64,000 nucleotides of DNA from Cypionkella sinensis. GTDB taxonomy: Bacteria; Pseudomonadota; Alphaproteobacteria; Rhodobacterales; Rhodobacteraceae. Numbering within the stretch: the stretch's first letter is position 1; the number at the start of each line of letters is the position of its first letter. The notes beneath the pieces are model-generated. The model did not search any database, was not told the DNA's origin, and was given only the letters and a program-made list of their open reading frames with translations. Where the stretch lies: the NCBI RefSeq assembly GCF_042646385.1, contig NZ_JBHRTO010000001.1, positions 806,001 through 870,000 of the forward strand, given 5' to 3'. Both the position numbers and the translations under genes were made by a program. Positions 47,633 to 55,495 of the stretch are shown here, one piece after another.

Positions 47633-47896
47633 ATGGGCGTCGTCGAGGATATGGGCGATGCGCTCGCCCGCGATGTGATCGCCGCGATGGAAGAACTCGA
47701 CGATCACCGGTTGCCTGACAAGGTGTCGAAAGTGTTGCTCGATGCCTCGCCCACCATGCAGGAGGCCTTCCTGACCGCCTACCGCGTCCGCGTCGCTGAA
47801 ATGCGCGGGCGCAAGTTCCTTGACGCTTTGCTGAAAGCCAAACGCGAGGGCACAGCGCCGCCGCCCGGCCCGAACATGCAGTCGAGCGGCCATTGA
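47633..47896 (+). CDS. Small conserved-looking protein of unknown function
   Basis: Protein of 87 residues, not recognised. It is largely helical and charged, with VEDMGDALARDVIAAMEEL at the N-terminus, SPTMQEAFLTAYRVRVAEM in the middle and a Pro-rich tail TAPPPGPNMQSSGH. No signal peptide or membrane segment is seen. Its ATG follows the hydrolase stop codon with no gap, and its TGA is overlapped by the TTG start of the HD protein, so all three are very likely one transcriptional and translational unit. Confidence 0.75.
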   Translation: MGVVEDMGDALARDVIAAMEELDDHRLPDKVSKVLLDASPTMQEAFLTAYRVRVAEMRGRKFLDALLKAKREGTAPPPGPNMQSSGH

Positions 47897-48477
47897 GCGC
47901 GCGGCTAGAGGCGCAATTCGCGTTTCTGAACGAGGCAGATCGCCTGAAATCGGTGATGCGCGCTACCACTTTATGTGATGGCTCGCGGCGCGAGAACTCC
48001 GGCGAGCATAGCTGGCATCTCGCACTTTACGCGCTGGTGCTGGCCGACCAAGCCGCCCCCGGCGTCGATATCTCCCGCGTGATCAGGATGTTGCTGATCC
48101 ACGATCTGGTCGAAATCGACGTGGGTGACGTGCCGATCCATTCCGCCGACGGCAAGGCTCACAGTAGCACGTCTGTACAAGAGGCGGAATCCCGCGCCGC
48201 TGACCGCATCTTCGGCCTGCTGCCCGACGATCTTGCCCAAGACCTGCGCGCGCTGTGGGATGAGTTCGAAGCAGCCGAAACCCCCGACGCCGTCTTCGCC
48301 AAATCCCTCGACCGCGTGCAGCCGGTGATAGCGAACCTGCAATCCGGCGGCGGCACCTGGATCGAATACAACGTCACCGCTGAACAGCTTGAGTCCCGCG
48401 TCGGCGTCAAGATCGCCAAAGGTGCGCCGCGCCTCTGGGATTGGGTGCGCGAAAAGACGCGCGGTTACTTCAGATAA
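47893..48477 (+). CDS. HD-domain phosphohydrolase (YfbR-like)
   Basis: Protein of 194 residues with the metal-binding HD pattern: the first His in GEHSWHLALYAL, the HD pair in LLIHDLVEIDVGDVP, and a later Asp in SLDRVQPV. This is the arrangement of the HD family that includes the 5'-nucleotidase YfbR and related dNMP phosphohydrolases. The start is TTG 47893, whose last bases form the stop of the previous gene (TTGA). It ends 95 bp before icd. Substrate not determined. Confidence 0.88.
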   Translation: MSARLEAQFAFLNEADRLKSVMRATTLCDGSRRENSGEHSWHLALYALVLADQAAPGVDISRVIRMLLIHDLVEIDVGDVPIHSADGKAHSSTSVQEAESRAADRIFGLLPDDLAQDLRALWDEFEAAETPDAVFAKSLDRVQPVIANLQSGGGTWIEYNVTAEQLESRVGVKIAKGAPRLWDWVREKTRGYFR

Positions 48478-48572
48478 GCCGCGACATTTCAGTATACCAT
48501 CGCATACCATCTTTCCTTTCACCGCATTTTCACATACACCCGTCACAACGAATCCAACCATAAGGGGCCGAC

Positions 48573-49787
48573 ATGACCAAGATTAAGGTAGCCAACCCCG
48601 TTGTCGAACTTGACGGCGACGAGATGACCCGGATCATCTGGGATTTCATCAAGCAAAAGCTGATCCTGCCCTATCTTGACATTGATCTGAAATACTATGA
48701 TCTGGGCATCGAAGAACGTGATCGCACCAACGACCAGATCACCATCGACAGCGCTCATGCGATCCAGAAATACGGCGTCGGCGTCAAATGCGCCACGATC
48801 ACCCCGGACGAACAACGGGTTGAGGAATTCAACCTGAAACAAATGTGGAAATCGCCCAACGGCACCATCCGCAACATCCTTGGCGGCGTGATCTTCCGCG
48901 AGCCGATCATCTGCCGCAACGTCCCCCGTCTGGTCCCCGGTTGGACCCAGCCGATCGTTGTCGGCCGTCACGCCTTTGGCGACCAATACAAAGCCACCGA
49001 TTTCCGCTTCCCCGGCGCAGGCAAACTGACGATGAAATTCGTCGGCGAAGACGGCACGGTGATCGAGAAAGAAGTCTACAACGCGCCGTCCTCGGGCGTT
49101 TACATGGGCATGTATAACCTCGACGACTCGATCCAGGATTTCGCACGCTCGTCGTTCAACTATGGCCTGCTGAAAGGCTGGCCGGTGTACCTTTCCACCA
49201 AGAACACCATCCTCAAGGCCTATGATGGCCGCTTCAAAGACATCTTCGCCAAAGTCTATGCCGAAGAGTTCGAAGACCAATTCAAGGCCAAAGGCATCCA
49301 CTACGAACACCGCCTGATCGACGATATGGTGGCTTCGGCAATGAAATGGTCGGGCGGCTATGTCTGGGCCTGCAAGAACTACGACGGTGACGTACAGTCG
49401 GATACCGTTGCGCAAGGCTTCGGCTCGCTCGGCCTGATGACTTCGATCCTGATGACCCCCGATGGCAAAACGGTTGAGGCAGAGGCGGCGCATGGCACCG
49501 TCACCCGCCACTACCGCGAGCATCAGAAGGGCAAGGCGACCTCGACCAACTCCATCGCCTCGATCTTCGCCTGGACCGGCGGTCTGAAGCACCGCGCCAA
49601 ACTCGACAGCAACGAACAACTGATGCGCTTTGCCACCACGCTGGAAAAAGTCACCGTCGATGCGGTGGAAGATGGCTGGATGACCAAAGACCTCGCGCTG
49701 CTGGTCGGCCCCGATCAGAAATGGCTCACGACCATGGGCTATCTCGAAAAGGTCGATGAATATCTGAACAAAGCCCTGCAAGGCTAA
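48573..49787 (+). CDS. icd: NADP-dependent isocitrate dehydrogenase
   Basis: TCA-cycle enzyme of 404 residues, of the eukaryote-like homodimeric NADP type common in alphaproteobacteria. It starts IKVANPVVELDGDEMTRIIW, then KSPNGTIRNILGGVIFREP (substrate-binding Ser and Arg), DMVASAMKWSGGYVWACKNYDGDVQSD trimmed to its core YVWACKNYDGDVQSD, and AAHGTVTRHYREHQKGK for NADP. A purine-rich site (AAGGGG) precedes the ATG. It is monocistronic, with a strong terminator directly downstream. Confidence 0.97.
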   Translation: MTKIKVANPVVELDGDEMTRIIWDFIKQKLILPYLDIDLKYYDLGIEERDRTNDQITIDSAHAIQKYGVGVKCATITPDEQRVEEFNLKQMWKSPNGTIRNILGGVIFREPIICRNVPRLVPGWTQPIVVGRHAFGDQYKATDFRFPGAGKLTMKFVGEDGTVIEKEVYNAPSSGVYMGMYNLDDSIQDFARSSFNYGLLKGWPVYLSTKNTILKAYDGRFKDIFAKVYAEEFEDQFKAKGIHYEHRLIDDMVASAMKWSGGYVWACKNYDGDVQSDTVAQGFGSLGLMTSILMTPDGKTVEAEAAHGTVTRHYREHQKGKATSTNSIASIFAWTGGLKHRAKLDSNEQLMRFATTLEKVTVDAVEDGWMTKDLALLVGPDQKWLTTMGYLEKVDEYLNKALQG

Positions 49788-49791
49788 TCCC

Positions 49792-49821
49792 AAAGGCCCG
49801 GCCATCGCGCCGGGCCTTTTT
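49792..49821 (+). terminator. Rho-independent terminator of icd
   Basis: AAAGGCCCGGC-CATCGC-GCCGGGCCTTT is an 11-bp stem with a T-run to 49821, starting 5 bp after the icd stop. Confidence 0.88.
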
Positions 49822-49881
49822 CTACACAGCACATTAGGTCAGCATTATTGACATAGATCGCGCCCCGCGCTATGCGAGACC

Positions 49882-50484
49882 ATGACCGACGCAAACCACC
49901 ATTCCGCCATCGAAGACGCCCAAGGTCTCGCCTTCGGCATCTGTATGGCTGCGGTCGGGATGCATATCCTGACCTACATGGGCTTCATAGCCGGTCAAAC
50001 CACCGGGGTTGCCGCCCTGATCAGCTATGTCACCGGCTGGCCGTTCTCCGCGGTCTATTTTGCAATCTCGCTGCCCTTCCTGTGGTTCGGCTACAAACGC
50101 ATGGGGCTGGAGTTCACCCTGAAAACCTTCCTCTGCGTTGGCGCGCTCTCGCTTGCCGTCGCCATCCTGCCGCGCTGGCTGTCCTTCGCCCACATCGCCC
50201 CGGCCTTTGCCGCCGTGCTGTTCGGAATCCTGTTCGGCATCGCTGCATTGGCCGTGGTTCGTCACGGCGGCAGCTTTGGCGGCATCTCGATCCTCTGGCT
50301 GATCCTGCAAGACCGCACCGGGTTCCAAGCAGGCTACGCGCAACTGATTTTCGACGCCGTGTTGTTCACTGTCTCATTGCTGTTTCTTGACTGGCATATT
50401 TTGGGCTGGTCCTTCCTCGGTGCCGCTGTTTTCAACATTTTCCTCGCCATCAACCACCGCCGCGACCGATACATCGCCACCTGA
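49882..50484 (+). CDS. YitT family membrane protein
   Basis: Inner-membrane protein of 200 residues with five or six hydrophobic segments. The motif GFIAGQTTGVAALISYVTG and VRHGGSFGGISILWLIL are characteristic of the YitT (DUF161) family. The FDAVLF and LGAAVFNIFLAI segments complete the pattern. The family is widespread, and its transport or other role is unknown. It lies alone between icd and typA. Upstream, TTGACATAGATC at 49848-49859 resembles half of an FNR-type box, also seen before the glycosyltransferases. Confidence 0.9.
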   Translation: MTDANHHSAIEDAQGLAFGICMAAVGMHILTYMGFIAGQTTGVAALISYVTGWPFSAVYFAISLPFLWFGYKRMGLEFTLKTFLCVGALSLAVAILPRWLSFAHIAPAFAAVLFGILFGIAALAVVRHGGSFGGISILWLILQDRTGFQAGYAQLIFDAVLFTVSLLFLDWHILGWSFLGAAVFNIFLAINHRRDRYIAT

Positions 50485-50559
50485 AAAGGTTCCTCTGGCC
50501 TTTCCGGCCTATCTAGGCTATCGCCGCGCCAAAGCTGACAATAGAAAGAGACCTCCCCG

Positions 50560-52377
50560 ATGGAGCTTCGCAACATCGCCATCATCGCGCACGTTGACCA
50601 TGGCAAGACCACCCTCGTTGACGAACTGCTGAAACAGTCCGGTTCCTTCCGCGACAACCAGGCGGTTGCCGAGCGCGCGATGGACAGCAACGACATTGAA
50701 CGCGAGCGTGGCATCACCATTCTTGCGAAATGCACCAGCCTTGAATGGGCAGGCACCCGCATCAACATCGTCGACACCCCCGGACACGCCGACTTCGGCG
50801 GCGAGGTGGAGCGTATCCTCAGCATGGTCGATGGCGTGGTGCTGCTGGTCGACGCCGCCGAAGGCCCGATGCCGCAAACCAAATTCGTAACCTCCAAGGC
50901 CCTCGCCCTTGGCCTGCGCCCGATCGTGGTGCTGAACAAGGTCGACAAGCACGATGCCGAGCCCTCGCGCGCGCTGAACGAGGTCTTCGATCTGTTCGCC
51001 AACCTCGGCGCCGATGATGATCAACTTGATTTCCCGGTGCTTTACGCATCTGGCCGTTCCGGCTGGGCTGATACCGAACTCGACGGCCCGCGCAAGGATC
51101 TAACCGCGCTGTATGACCTGATCGTCAAACATGTTCCCGAGCCGAAACAAATCGCCCGCCGCGCCGAGCCGTTCCAGATGCTCGCCACCACCCTGTCGGC
51201 AGACGCTTTCATTGGCCGCATCCTGACCGGCCGTGTGGAAGCTGGCACGCTGAAAGCTGGCGAAACTATCAAGGCGCTGTCGCGCGATGGCACCAAGATC
51301 GAGCAATTCCGCGTCTCGAAAGTCCTCGCCTACCGTGGTCTGGTGCAAACCCCGATTGACGCCGCCGAGGCTGGCGATATCGTCACCCTGGCCGGCATGA
51401 CCAAAGCCACCGTGGCGGATACCCTCTGCGCCTTGGAAATCGAAACTGCGATCCCGGCACAACCGATTGATCCGCCGACGATTTCTGTGACCTTCGGCAT
51501 CAATGACAGCCCCTTGGCTGGCAAAGAAGGCTCCAAAGTGCAATCCCGCGTGATCCGTGAACGTCTGATGAAAGAGGCCGAGATCAACGTCGCGATCAAA
51601 GTCACCGACACGCCCGGCGGCGACGCTTTCGAGGTCGCGGGCCGTGGCGAACTTCAGATGGGCGTGTTGATCGAAAACATGCGCCGCGAAGGCTTCGAGT
51701 TGTCGATCAGCCGCCCCCGCGTGCTGTTTCAGGACATTGACGGCGTCAAATCCGAGCCTATCGAAGAAGTCACCATCGACGTCGATGACGAATATACCGG
51801 CCCGGTGATCGAAAAGCTGACCGGCCCGCGCAAGGGCGATCTGGTCGAGATGAAACCGGCAGGTGCTGGCAAGACCCGCATCATCGCGCATGTGCCCTCG
51901 CGCGGTCTGATCGGCTATCACGGTCAGTTCATGACCGACACCCGCGGCACCGGCGTGCTGAACCGGGTGTTCCACGGCTGGGCACCGCACAAGGGCGCCA
52001 TCGAGGGCCGCCGCCAAGGCGTGCTGATCTCGATGGAAACCGGGGTTTCGGTGGCCTATGCGATGTGGAAACTGGAAGATCGCGGCCACTTCTTTATCGG
52101 CGTGCAGGAACCCGTCTACACCGGCATGATCATCGGCGAACACAGCCGCGACAATGATCTGGAAGTGAACCCGCTGAAGGGCAAGCAACTGACCAACGTC
52201 CGCGCCTCTGGCACCGATGAAGCCGTCCGCCTGACCACCCCGGTCAAGCTGAGCCTCGAACAATGCATCGCCTATATCGACGATGATGAACTGGTGGAAG
52301 TCACCCCGAAATCGGTGCGGATGCGCAAACGCTATCTCGACCCGAACGACCGCAAGCGCATGTCGCGCTCGGCCTGA
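50560..52377 (+). CDS. typA: Ribosome-associated GTPase TypA/BipA
   Basis: Translational GTPase of 605 residues involved in ribosome assembly and stress growth. The G-domain shows AHVDHGKTTLVDELL, RERGITI, DTPGHADFGGEVER and NKVDKHDAEP. Domain II and the EF-G-like region are followed by the BipA-specific C-terminal part (GLIGYHGQFMTDTRGTGVL, then EHSRDNDLEVNPLKGKQLTN trimmed to DNDLEVNPLKGKQLTN). Length and motifs are normal. It is followed 8 bp later by a strong terminator. Confidence 0.97.
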   Translation: MELRNIAIIAHVDHGKTTLVDELLKQSGSFRDNQAVAERAMDSNDIERERGITILAKCTSLEWAGTRINIVDTPGHADFGGEVERILSMVDGVVLLVDAAEGPMPQTKFVTSKALALGLRPIVVLNKVDKHDAEPSRALNEVFDLFANLGADDDQLDFPVLYASGRSGWADTELDGPRKDLTALYDLIVKHVPEPKQIARRAEPFQMLATTLSADAFIGRILTGRVEAGTLKAGETIKALSRDGTKIEQFRVSKVLAYRGLVQTPIDAAEAGDIVTLAGMTKATVADTLCALEIETAIPAQPIDPPTISVTFGINDSPLAGKEGSKVQSRVIRERLMKEAEINVAIKVTDTPGGDAFEVAGRGELQMGVLIENMRREGFELSISRPRVLFQDIDGVKSEPIEEVTIDVDDEYTGPVIEKLTGPRKGDLVEMKPAGAGKTRIIAHVPSRGLIGYHGQFMTDTRGTGVLNRVFHGWAPHKGAIEGRRQGVLISMETGVSVAYAMWKLEDRGHFFIGVQEPVYTGMIIGEHSRDNDLEVNPLKGKQLTNVRASGTDEAVRLTTPVKLSLEQCIAYIDDDELVEVTPKSVRMRKRYLDPNDRKRMSRSA

Positions 52378-52384
52378 TCGACAG

Positions 52385-52411
52385 AAAACCCGCCGGAAGG
52401 CGGGTTTTTTT
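52385..52411 (+). terminator. Rho-independent terminator of typA
   Basis: AAAACCCGCC-GGAA-GGCGGGTTTT with a run of seven T, starting 8 bp after the typA stop codon. Confidence 0.88.
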
Positions 52412-52419
52412 ACACCCAC

Positions 52420-52433
52420 TTGACATAGATCAA
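52420..52433. promoter_or_regulatory. FNR/FnrL-like box before the first glycosyltransferase
   Basis: TTGAC-ATAG-ATCAA matches the FNR consensus TTGAT-N4-ATCAA with a single difference. It lies 71 bp before the glycosyltransferase ATG, at a place suited to activation. Oxygen-dependent control is suggested, not shown. Confidence 0.5.
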
Positions 52434-52504
52434 AGACTTAATGGTGTTGCGCTTCTGCGATCGGGCTGTAAAATAATCCCGACAGAATTGATCGGGAAGC
52501 AGTA

Positions 52505-53344
52505 ATGCTGAAACATCTCAGAAGCCAGATCAGCGCTTGGAACCGCAAGCGCATCCAACGGCTGCGTGAGACCCGCGAAACGCAGTCGTCCTATGATTTC
52601 AGCCTCGGTGTGCTTGGAATCATGAAAAACGAAGCGATGAACATCGACGAATGGGTGCAGCACTATGTCTCGATGGGGGCTGGCAAGATTTTCCTGATCG
52701 ATAACGGCAGCACCGATGACACAGTCGCCAAAGCCACGGCCTGGGTCGCCAAAGGAGTGGTCGAGCTGGTTGAATATCCCAAGCGCCATCGGCAACGGCG
52801 GCACTATTGGAAGGCTTTCAAGCAGCTTAATATCGGTCGTAAATGCAAATGGCTGATCGTAGCCGATCTGGATGAATTCTGGTTCTGTCCCTCAGGTGAG
52901 ACGATTGTGGCACGGCTTGCCCCGTTTCAGGCCTTTGATGTGATTTATGCCAATTGGCGCATGTTCGGCAGCAATGGTTTGCAAAAGCACCCCAAAAGCA
53001 TTCGTCAAGGCTTCACGATGCGTGCACCGGAATTGCACGCGCATTCTGTCCGAAAATACATTTGCCGCACTTCAGTGATCAAATCTGCAAATACGCTAGG
53101 TATTCACACTGTGAATGGTGGCCGTTCAGAGCGCACGGTTTCGGATAATGAACGTTTCCACCTCAATCACTATCCAATTCAAAGCCTTGAATTTTTCCAG
53201 ACCGTCAAGATGACGCGCGGTTCGGCCGCTAAAATGGCAAATGATACCGTGCGCCAGATGGAGTACTTCACCGGCCACGATGCACGATGCTCAATGTCAG
53301 ACACGCTGCTTGCAGATTTGGTCTCAAGCGGGAAGATCAAATAG
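52505..53344 (+). CDS. Glycosyltransferase (GT2/GT92-like), copy 1 of a tandem pair
   Basis: Protein of 279 residues without signal peptide. LGVLGIMKNEAMNIDEWVQHY, trimmed here to IMKNEAMNIDEWVQHY, and KIFLIDNGSTDDTV form the nucleotide-sugar-binding start of GT-A enzymes. VADLDEFWFCPSG carries the metal-binding DxD-type motif (DLDEF). The rest contains ANWRMFGSNG, YICRTSVIKS and RFHLNHYPIQS, typical of the GT92-like branch that acts on cell-surface glycans. Its closest visible relative is the next gene, with about two thirds of residues identical by eye. An FNR-like box lies upstream. Confidence 0.85.
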   Translation: MLKHLRSQISAWNRKRIQRLRETRETQSSYDFSLGVLGIMKNEAMNIDEWVQHYVSMGAGKIFLIDNGSTDDTVAKATAWVAKGVVELVEYPKRHRQRRHYWKAFKQLNIGRKCKWLIVADLDEFWFCPSGETIVARLAPFQAFDVIYANWRMFGSNGLQKHPKSIRQGFTMRAPELHAHSVRKYICRTSVIKSANTLGIHTVNGGRSERTVSDNERFHLNHYPIQSLEFFQTVKMTRGSAAKMANDTVRQMEYFTGHDARCSMSDTLLADLVSSGKIK

Positions 53345-53427
53345 ATGCAGCAACAGTATTGTTACTCGCATGCAGTGAGGCATCTGCCCACACCAACCGT
53401 CCCGTGGTTTGTACTCAGGATTTCATC

Positions 53428-54267
53428 TTGCTGAACAATCTGAAGCGAAAAATCCAGATATGGAATAGAGAACGCGTTGAGCGGCGTCGACAGCAGCGCG
53501 ACGCGAAATCTGCGTATGAGCACGTCTTGGGTGTTCTCGGAATCATGAAAAATGAGGCCATGAACATAGACGAGTGGGTGCAACATTACATCTCTATGGG
53601 GGCTGGCAAGATCTTTTTGATCGACAACGGAAGTACCGACGAGACCATCAGCAAAGCACAGGTCTGGATCGATAAGGGCGTTGTTGAACTCATTGAATTA
53701 CCTGGACGTCATCAACAGAAAAAGCACTATTGGACAGCTTTCAAAGCCTTTAGAATTGCAAAGAGATGCCAATGGCTTTTAGTTGCCGATCTGGATGAAT
53801 TCTGGTTTTGCCCTTCAGGCGATAGTATTGCCGCCCAGCTATCAAACTTCCGTGCCTTCGACGTGATTTATGCCAATTGGCGAAATTTTGGCAATAACGG
53901 TGTCGAAGATCATCCCGCAAGTATTCGCCAAGCATTTACGCTCGCCGCGCCGGAATTGTATTTCCACACCGAGCGAAAATACATTTGCCGGACTTCCGTC
54001 ATAAAATCGCGTCAAAGTTTGGAAATACACCAAGTGGCAGGCGCGCGCTCAGAACGGACAATTTCGGACAATGAGACATTTCATCTGAATCATTACGTGG
54101 TTCAAAGCATGGAGTTTTTCCGCAAGGTCAAAATGACGCGTGGCAATGCATCGACGGCCACTGCAGCTTCGGTGCGGGATATGACGTATTTTCAGAAGTT
54201 TGATACGCCTTGCACAATGCCCGATCACGTTCTGGCCAATTTGGTGGCCAGCGGAAAAATCAAATAG
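53428..54267 (+). CDS. Glycosyltransferase (GT2/GT92-like), copy 2, AT-richer
   Basis: Protein of 279 residues, parallel to copy 1 along its whole length (IMKNEAMNIDEWVQHYISMG, KIFLIDNGSTDETI, VADLDEFWFCPSG, HLNHYVVQSMEFF). The ORF opens at 53287, but TTG 53428, seven bases after AGGA, aligns exactly with the ATG of copy 1 (second residue Leu in both) and is preferred. Base composition is clearly lower in GC than neighbouring genes and lower than copy 1. An 83-bp spacer separates the copies. Substrates unknown. It may add a related sugar or act on a different acceptor. Confidence 0.83.
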   Translation: MLNNLKRKIQIWNRERVERRRQQRDAKSAYEHVLGVLGIMKNEAMNIDEWVQHYISMGAGKIFLIDNGSTDETISKAQVWIDKGVVELIELPGRHQQKKHYWTAFKAFRIAKRCQWLLVADLDEFWFCPSGDSIAAQLSNFRAFDVIYANWRNFGNNGVEDHPASIRQAFTLAAPELYFHTERKYICRTSVIKSRQSLEIHQVAGARSERTISDNETFHLNHYVVQSMEFFRKVKMTRGNASTATAASVRDMTYFQKFDTPCTMPDHVLANLVASGKIK

Positions 54268-54278
54268 CACAGCAATTG

Positions 54279-55094
54279 CTATTCTGCCGCGATCTGCACC
54301 GCATAATCCGCCACCAATGCGCAGGGCATAAATGGCTCTACCGTCACCTTGGCACCGTCAAAGGTGCAGAAGGTGTTCGAGGCGATTTCCTGCCAGCCGC
54401 CCTCTTCTGCCTCTAGCGGCTCTGATACCACTGCCATGCCGCCGCGCGTTTCCGACCAACGGTAATACAGGCTAGGCGCGGCATCATCCGTGGCATAGCG
54501 CACCGCATAAAGCCGTTTGCCATCGCTCAGTGCCGCCGTCATCCGCAGGTGCGGCGCGGCTCCCTTGGCCTTGGCCACCGCGATGAACCGGGCGGAGGCC
54601 CGCTCCAGCGCAGCCCTTGGATCGCCGTCGAAACCCTCGGCCACCGCCACCAGAAACAGCGCCTCGGAATCGGTCGCCCCCTTGCGCGCCGCATAGAGCG
54701 CGTCGGGAATCATCATATCGGCATCACGGCGGAATTGATCATAGCCGCCCACCTGCCCGTTATGCATGAACGACCACGCGCCATGCACGAACGGATGGCA
54801 GTTGTTGCGGCTGGTCGCCGTCCCGGTCGAGGCCCGCACATGCGCCAGAAACAGCCCGGATTTCACCTGGGCCGTCAGGCTGCGCAGGTTCGGGTCAGAC
54901 CAGGCCGGCAGCACATCGCGGTAAAGCCCCGGCTCAGGCCGATCACCATACCACGCAACGCCAAAACCATCGGCATTGATCGAGGAATGACATTGCGTGG
55001 CGCAATGGCTTTGGTGGATCAAAGAATGGCCGGGGCGGCTGATGATCTCTTCCAGAAAGATCGGTGCCCCCGCGTAAGCTGCCCAACGACACAT
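54279..55094 (-). CDS. Class II glutamine amidotransferase (YafJ/EgtC-like)
   Basis: Protein of 271 residues that begins MCRWAAYAGAPIFLEEII. After Met removal, Cys2 would be the N-terminal nucleophile. Family motifs: NADGFGVAWYG, LFLAHVRASTGTATSRNNCHPF and FMHNGQVGGYDQF. Such proteins hydrolyse gamma-glutamyl bonds: EgtC in ergothioneine synthesis and YafJ of unknown role. No ergothioneine genes are adjacent, so YafJ-like is the safer name. It converges on the second glycosyltransferase with 11 bp between stops. Confidence 0.9.
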   Translation of the reverse strand: MCRWAAYAGAPIFLEEIISRPGHSLIHQSHCATQCHSSINADGFGVAWYGDRPEPGLYRDVLPAWSDPNLRSLTAQVKSGLFLAHVRASTGTATSRNNCHPFVHGAWSFMHNGQVGGYDQFRRDADMMIPDALYAARKGATDSEALFLVAVAEGFDGDPRAALERASARFIAVAKAKGAAPHLRMTAALSDGKRLYAVRYATDDAAPSLYYRWSETRGGMAVVSEPLEAEEGGWQEIASNTFCTFDGAKVTVEPFMPCALVADYAVQIAAE

Positions 55095-55200
55095 AAACCG
55101 CCCTCACATCTTGGCCCTGACCGGGACTCTTGAGGAAAACATACCACAAAGCACGCCGATTGCAGCACACTTTTCTATTGAATTTGAATCAGGCGAAAAA

Positions 55201-55494
55201 CTATTCGCCCAACTCCTCCACCACCACCAGATCGCGCACCGAAGCGCCCTTGGCATGCGCCAGCGCCGCCTGATAGGCCGCCGAGTGATAACACTCCACC
55301 GCCGCCTCAACACTGGGGAACCGCGCCACGACATTGCGCGCACGGTCGTTTCCCTCAAGCTGCACGTAACGCCCTGAACGCGCAAGGAAATTCCCGCCAA
55401 ACGAGGCCAGAATCGGCCCCGCCAGTGCTGCATACTTCCCATATGCCTCCGCGTTCGTCACCTCGACATGCGCAATCCACAAAGCCGTTGCCAT
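55201..55494 (-). CDS. DUF1330 family protein
   Basis: Small protein of 97 residues: MATALWIAHVEVTNAEAYGK at the start, YAALAGPILASFGGNFLARSG, and FPSVEAAVECYHSAAYQAAL. This is the dimeric alpha/beta (ferredoxin-like) DUF1330 pattern, with a conserved Tyr/Phe-Arg region. Function unknown. ATG 55494 follows the alaS stop by one base, so the two are probably co-transcribed. The ORF further upstream overlaps alaS and is not used. Confidence 0.85.
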   Translation of the reverse strand: MATALWIAHVEVTNAEAYGKYAALAGPILASFGGNFLARSGRYVQLEGNDRARNVVARFPSVEAAVECYHSAAYQAALAHAKGASVRDLVVVEELGE

Positions 55495-55495
55495 C

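Noticed and set aside
53287..53427. N-terminal extension of the second glycosyltransferase, or the idea that it is a pseudogene lacking an ATG
   Set aside because: The extension overlaps the first copy and shows no similarity to its start. TTG 53428 with AGGA upstream aligns with the ATG of copy 1, and the rest of the frame is intact.
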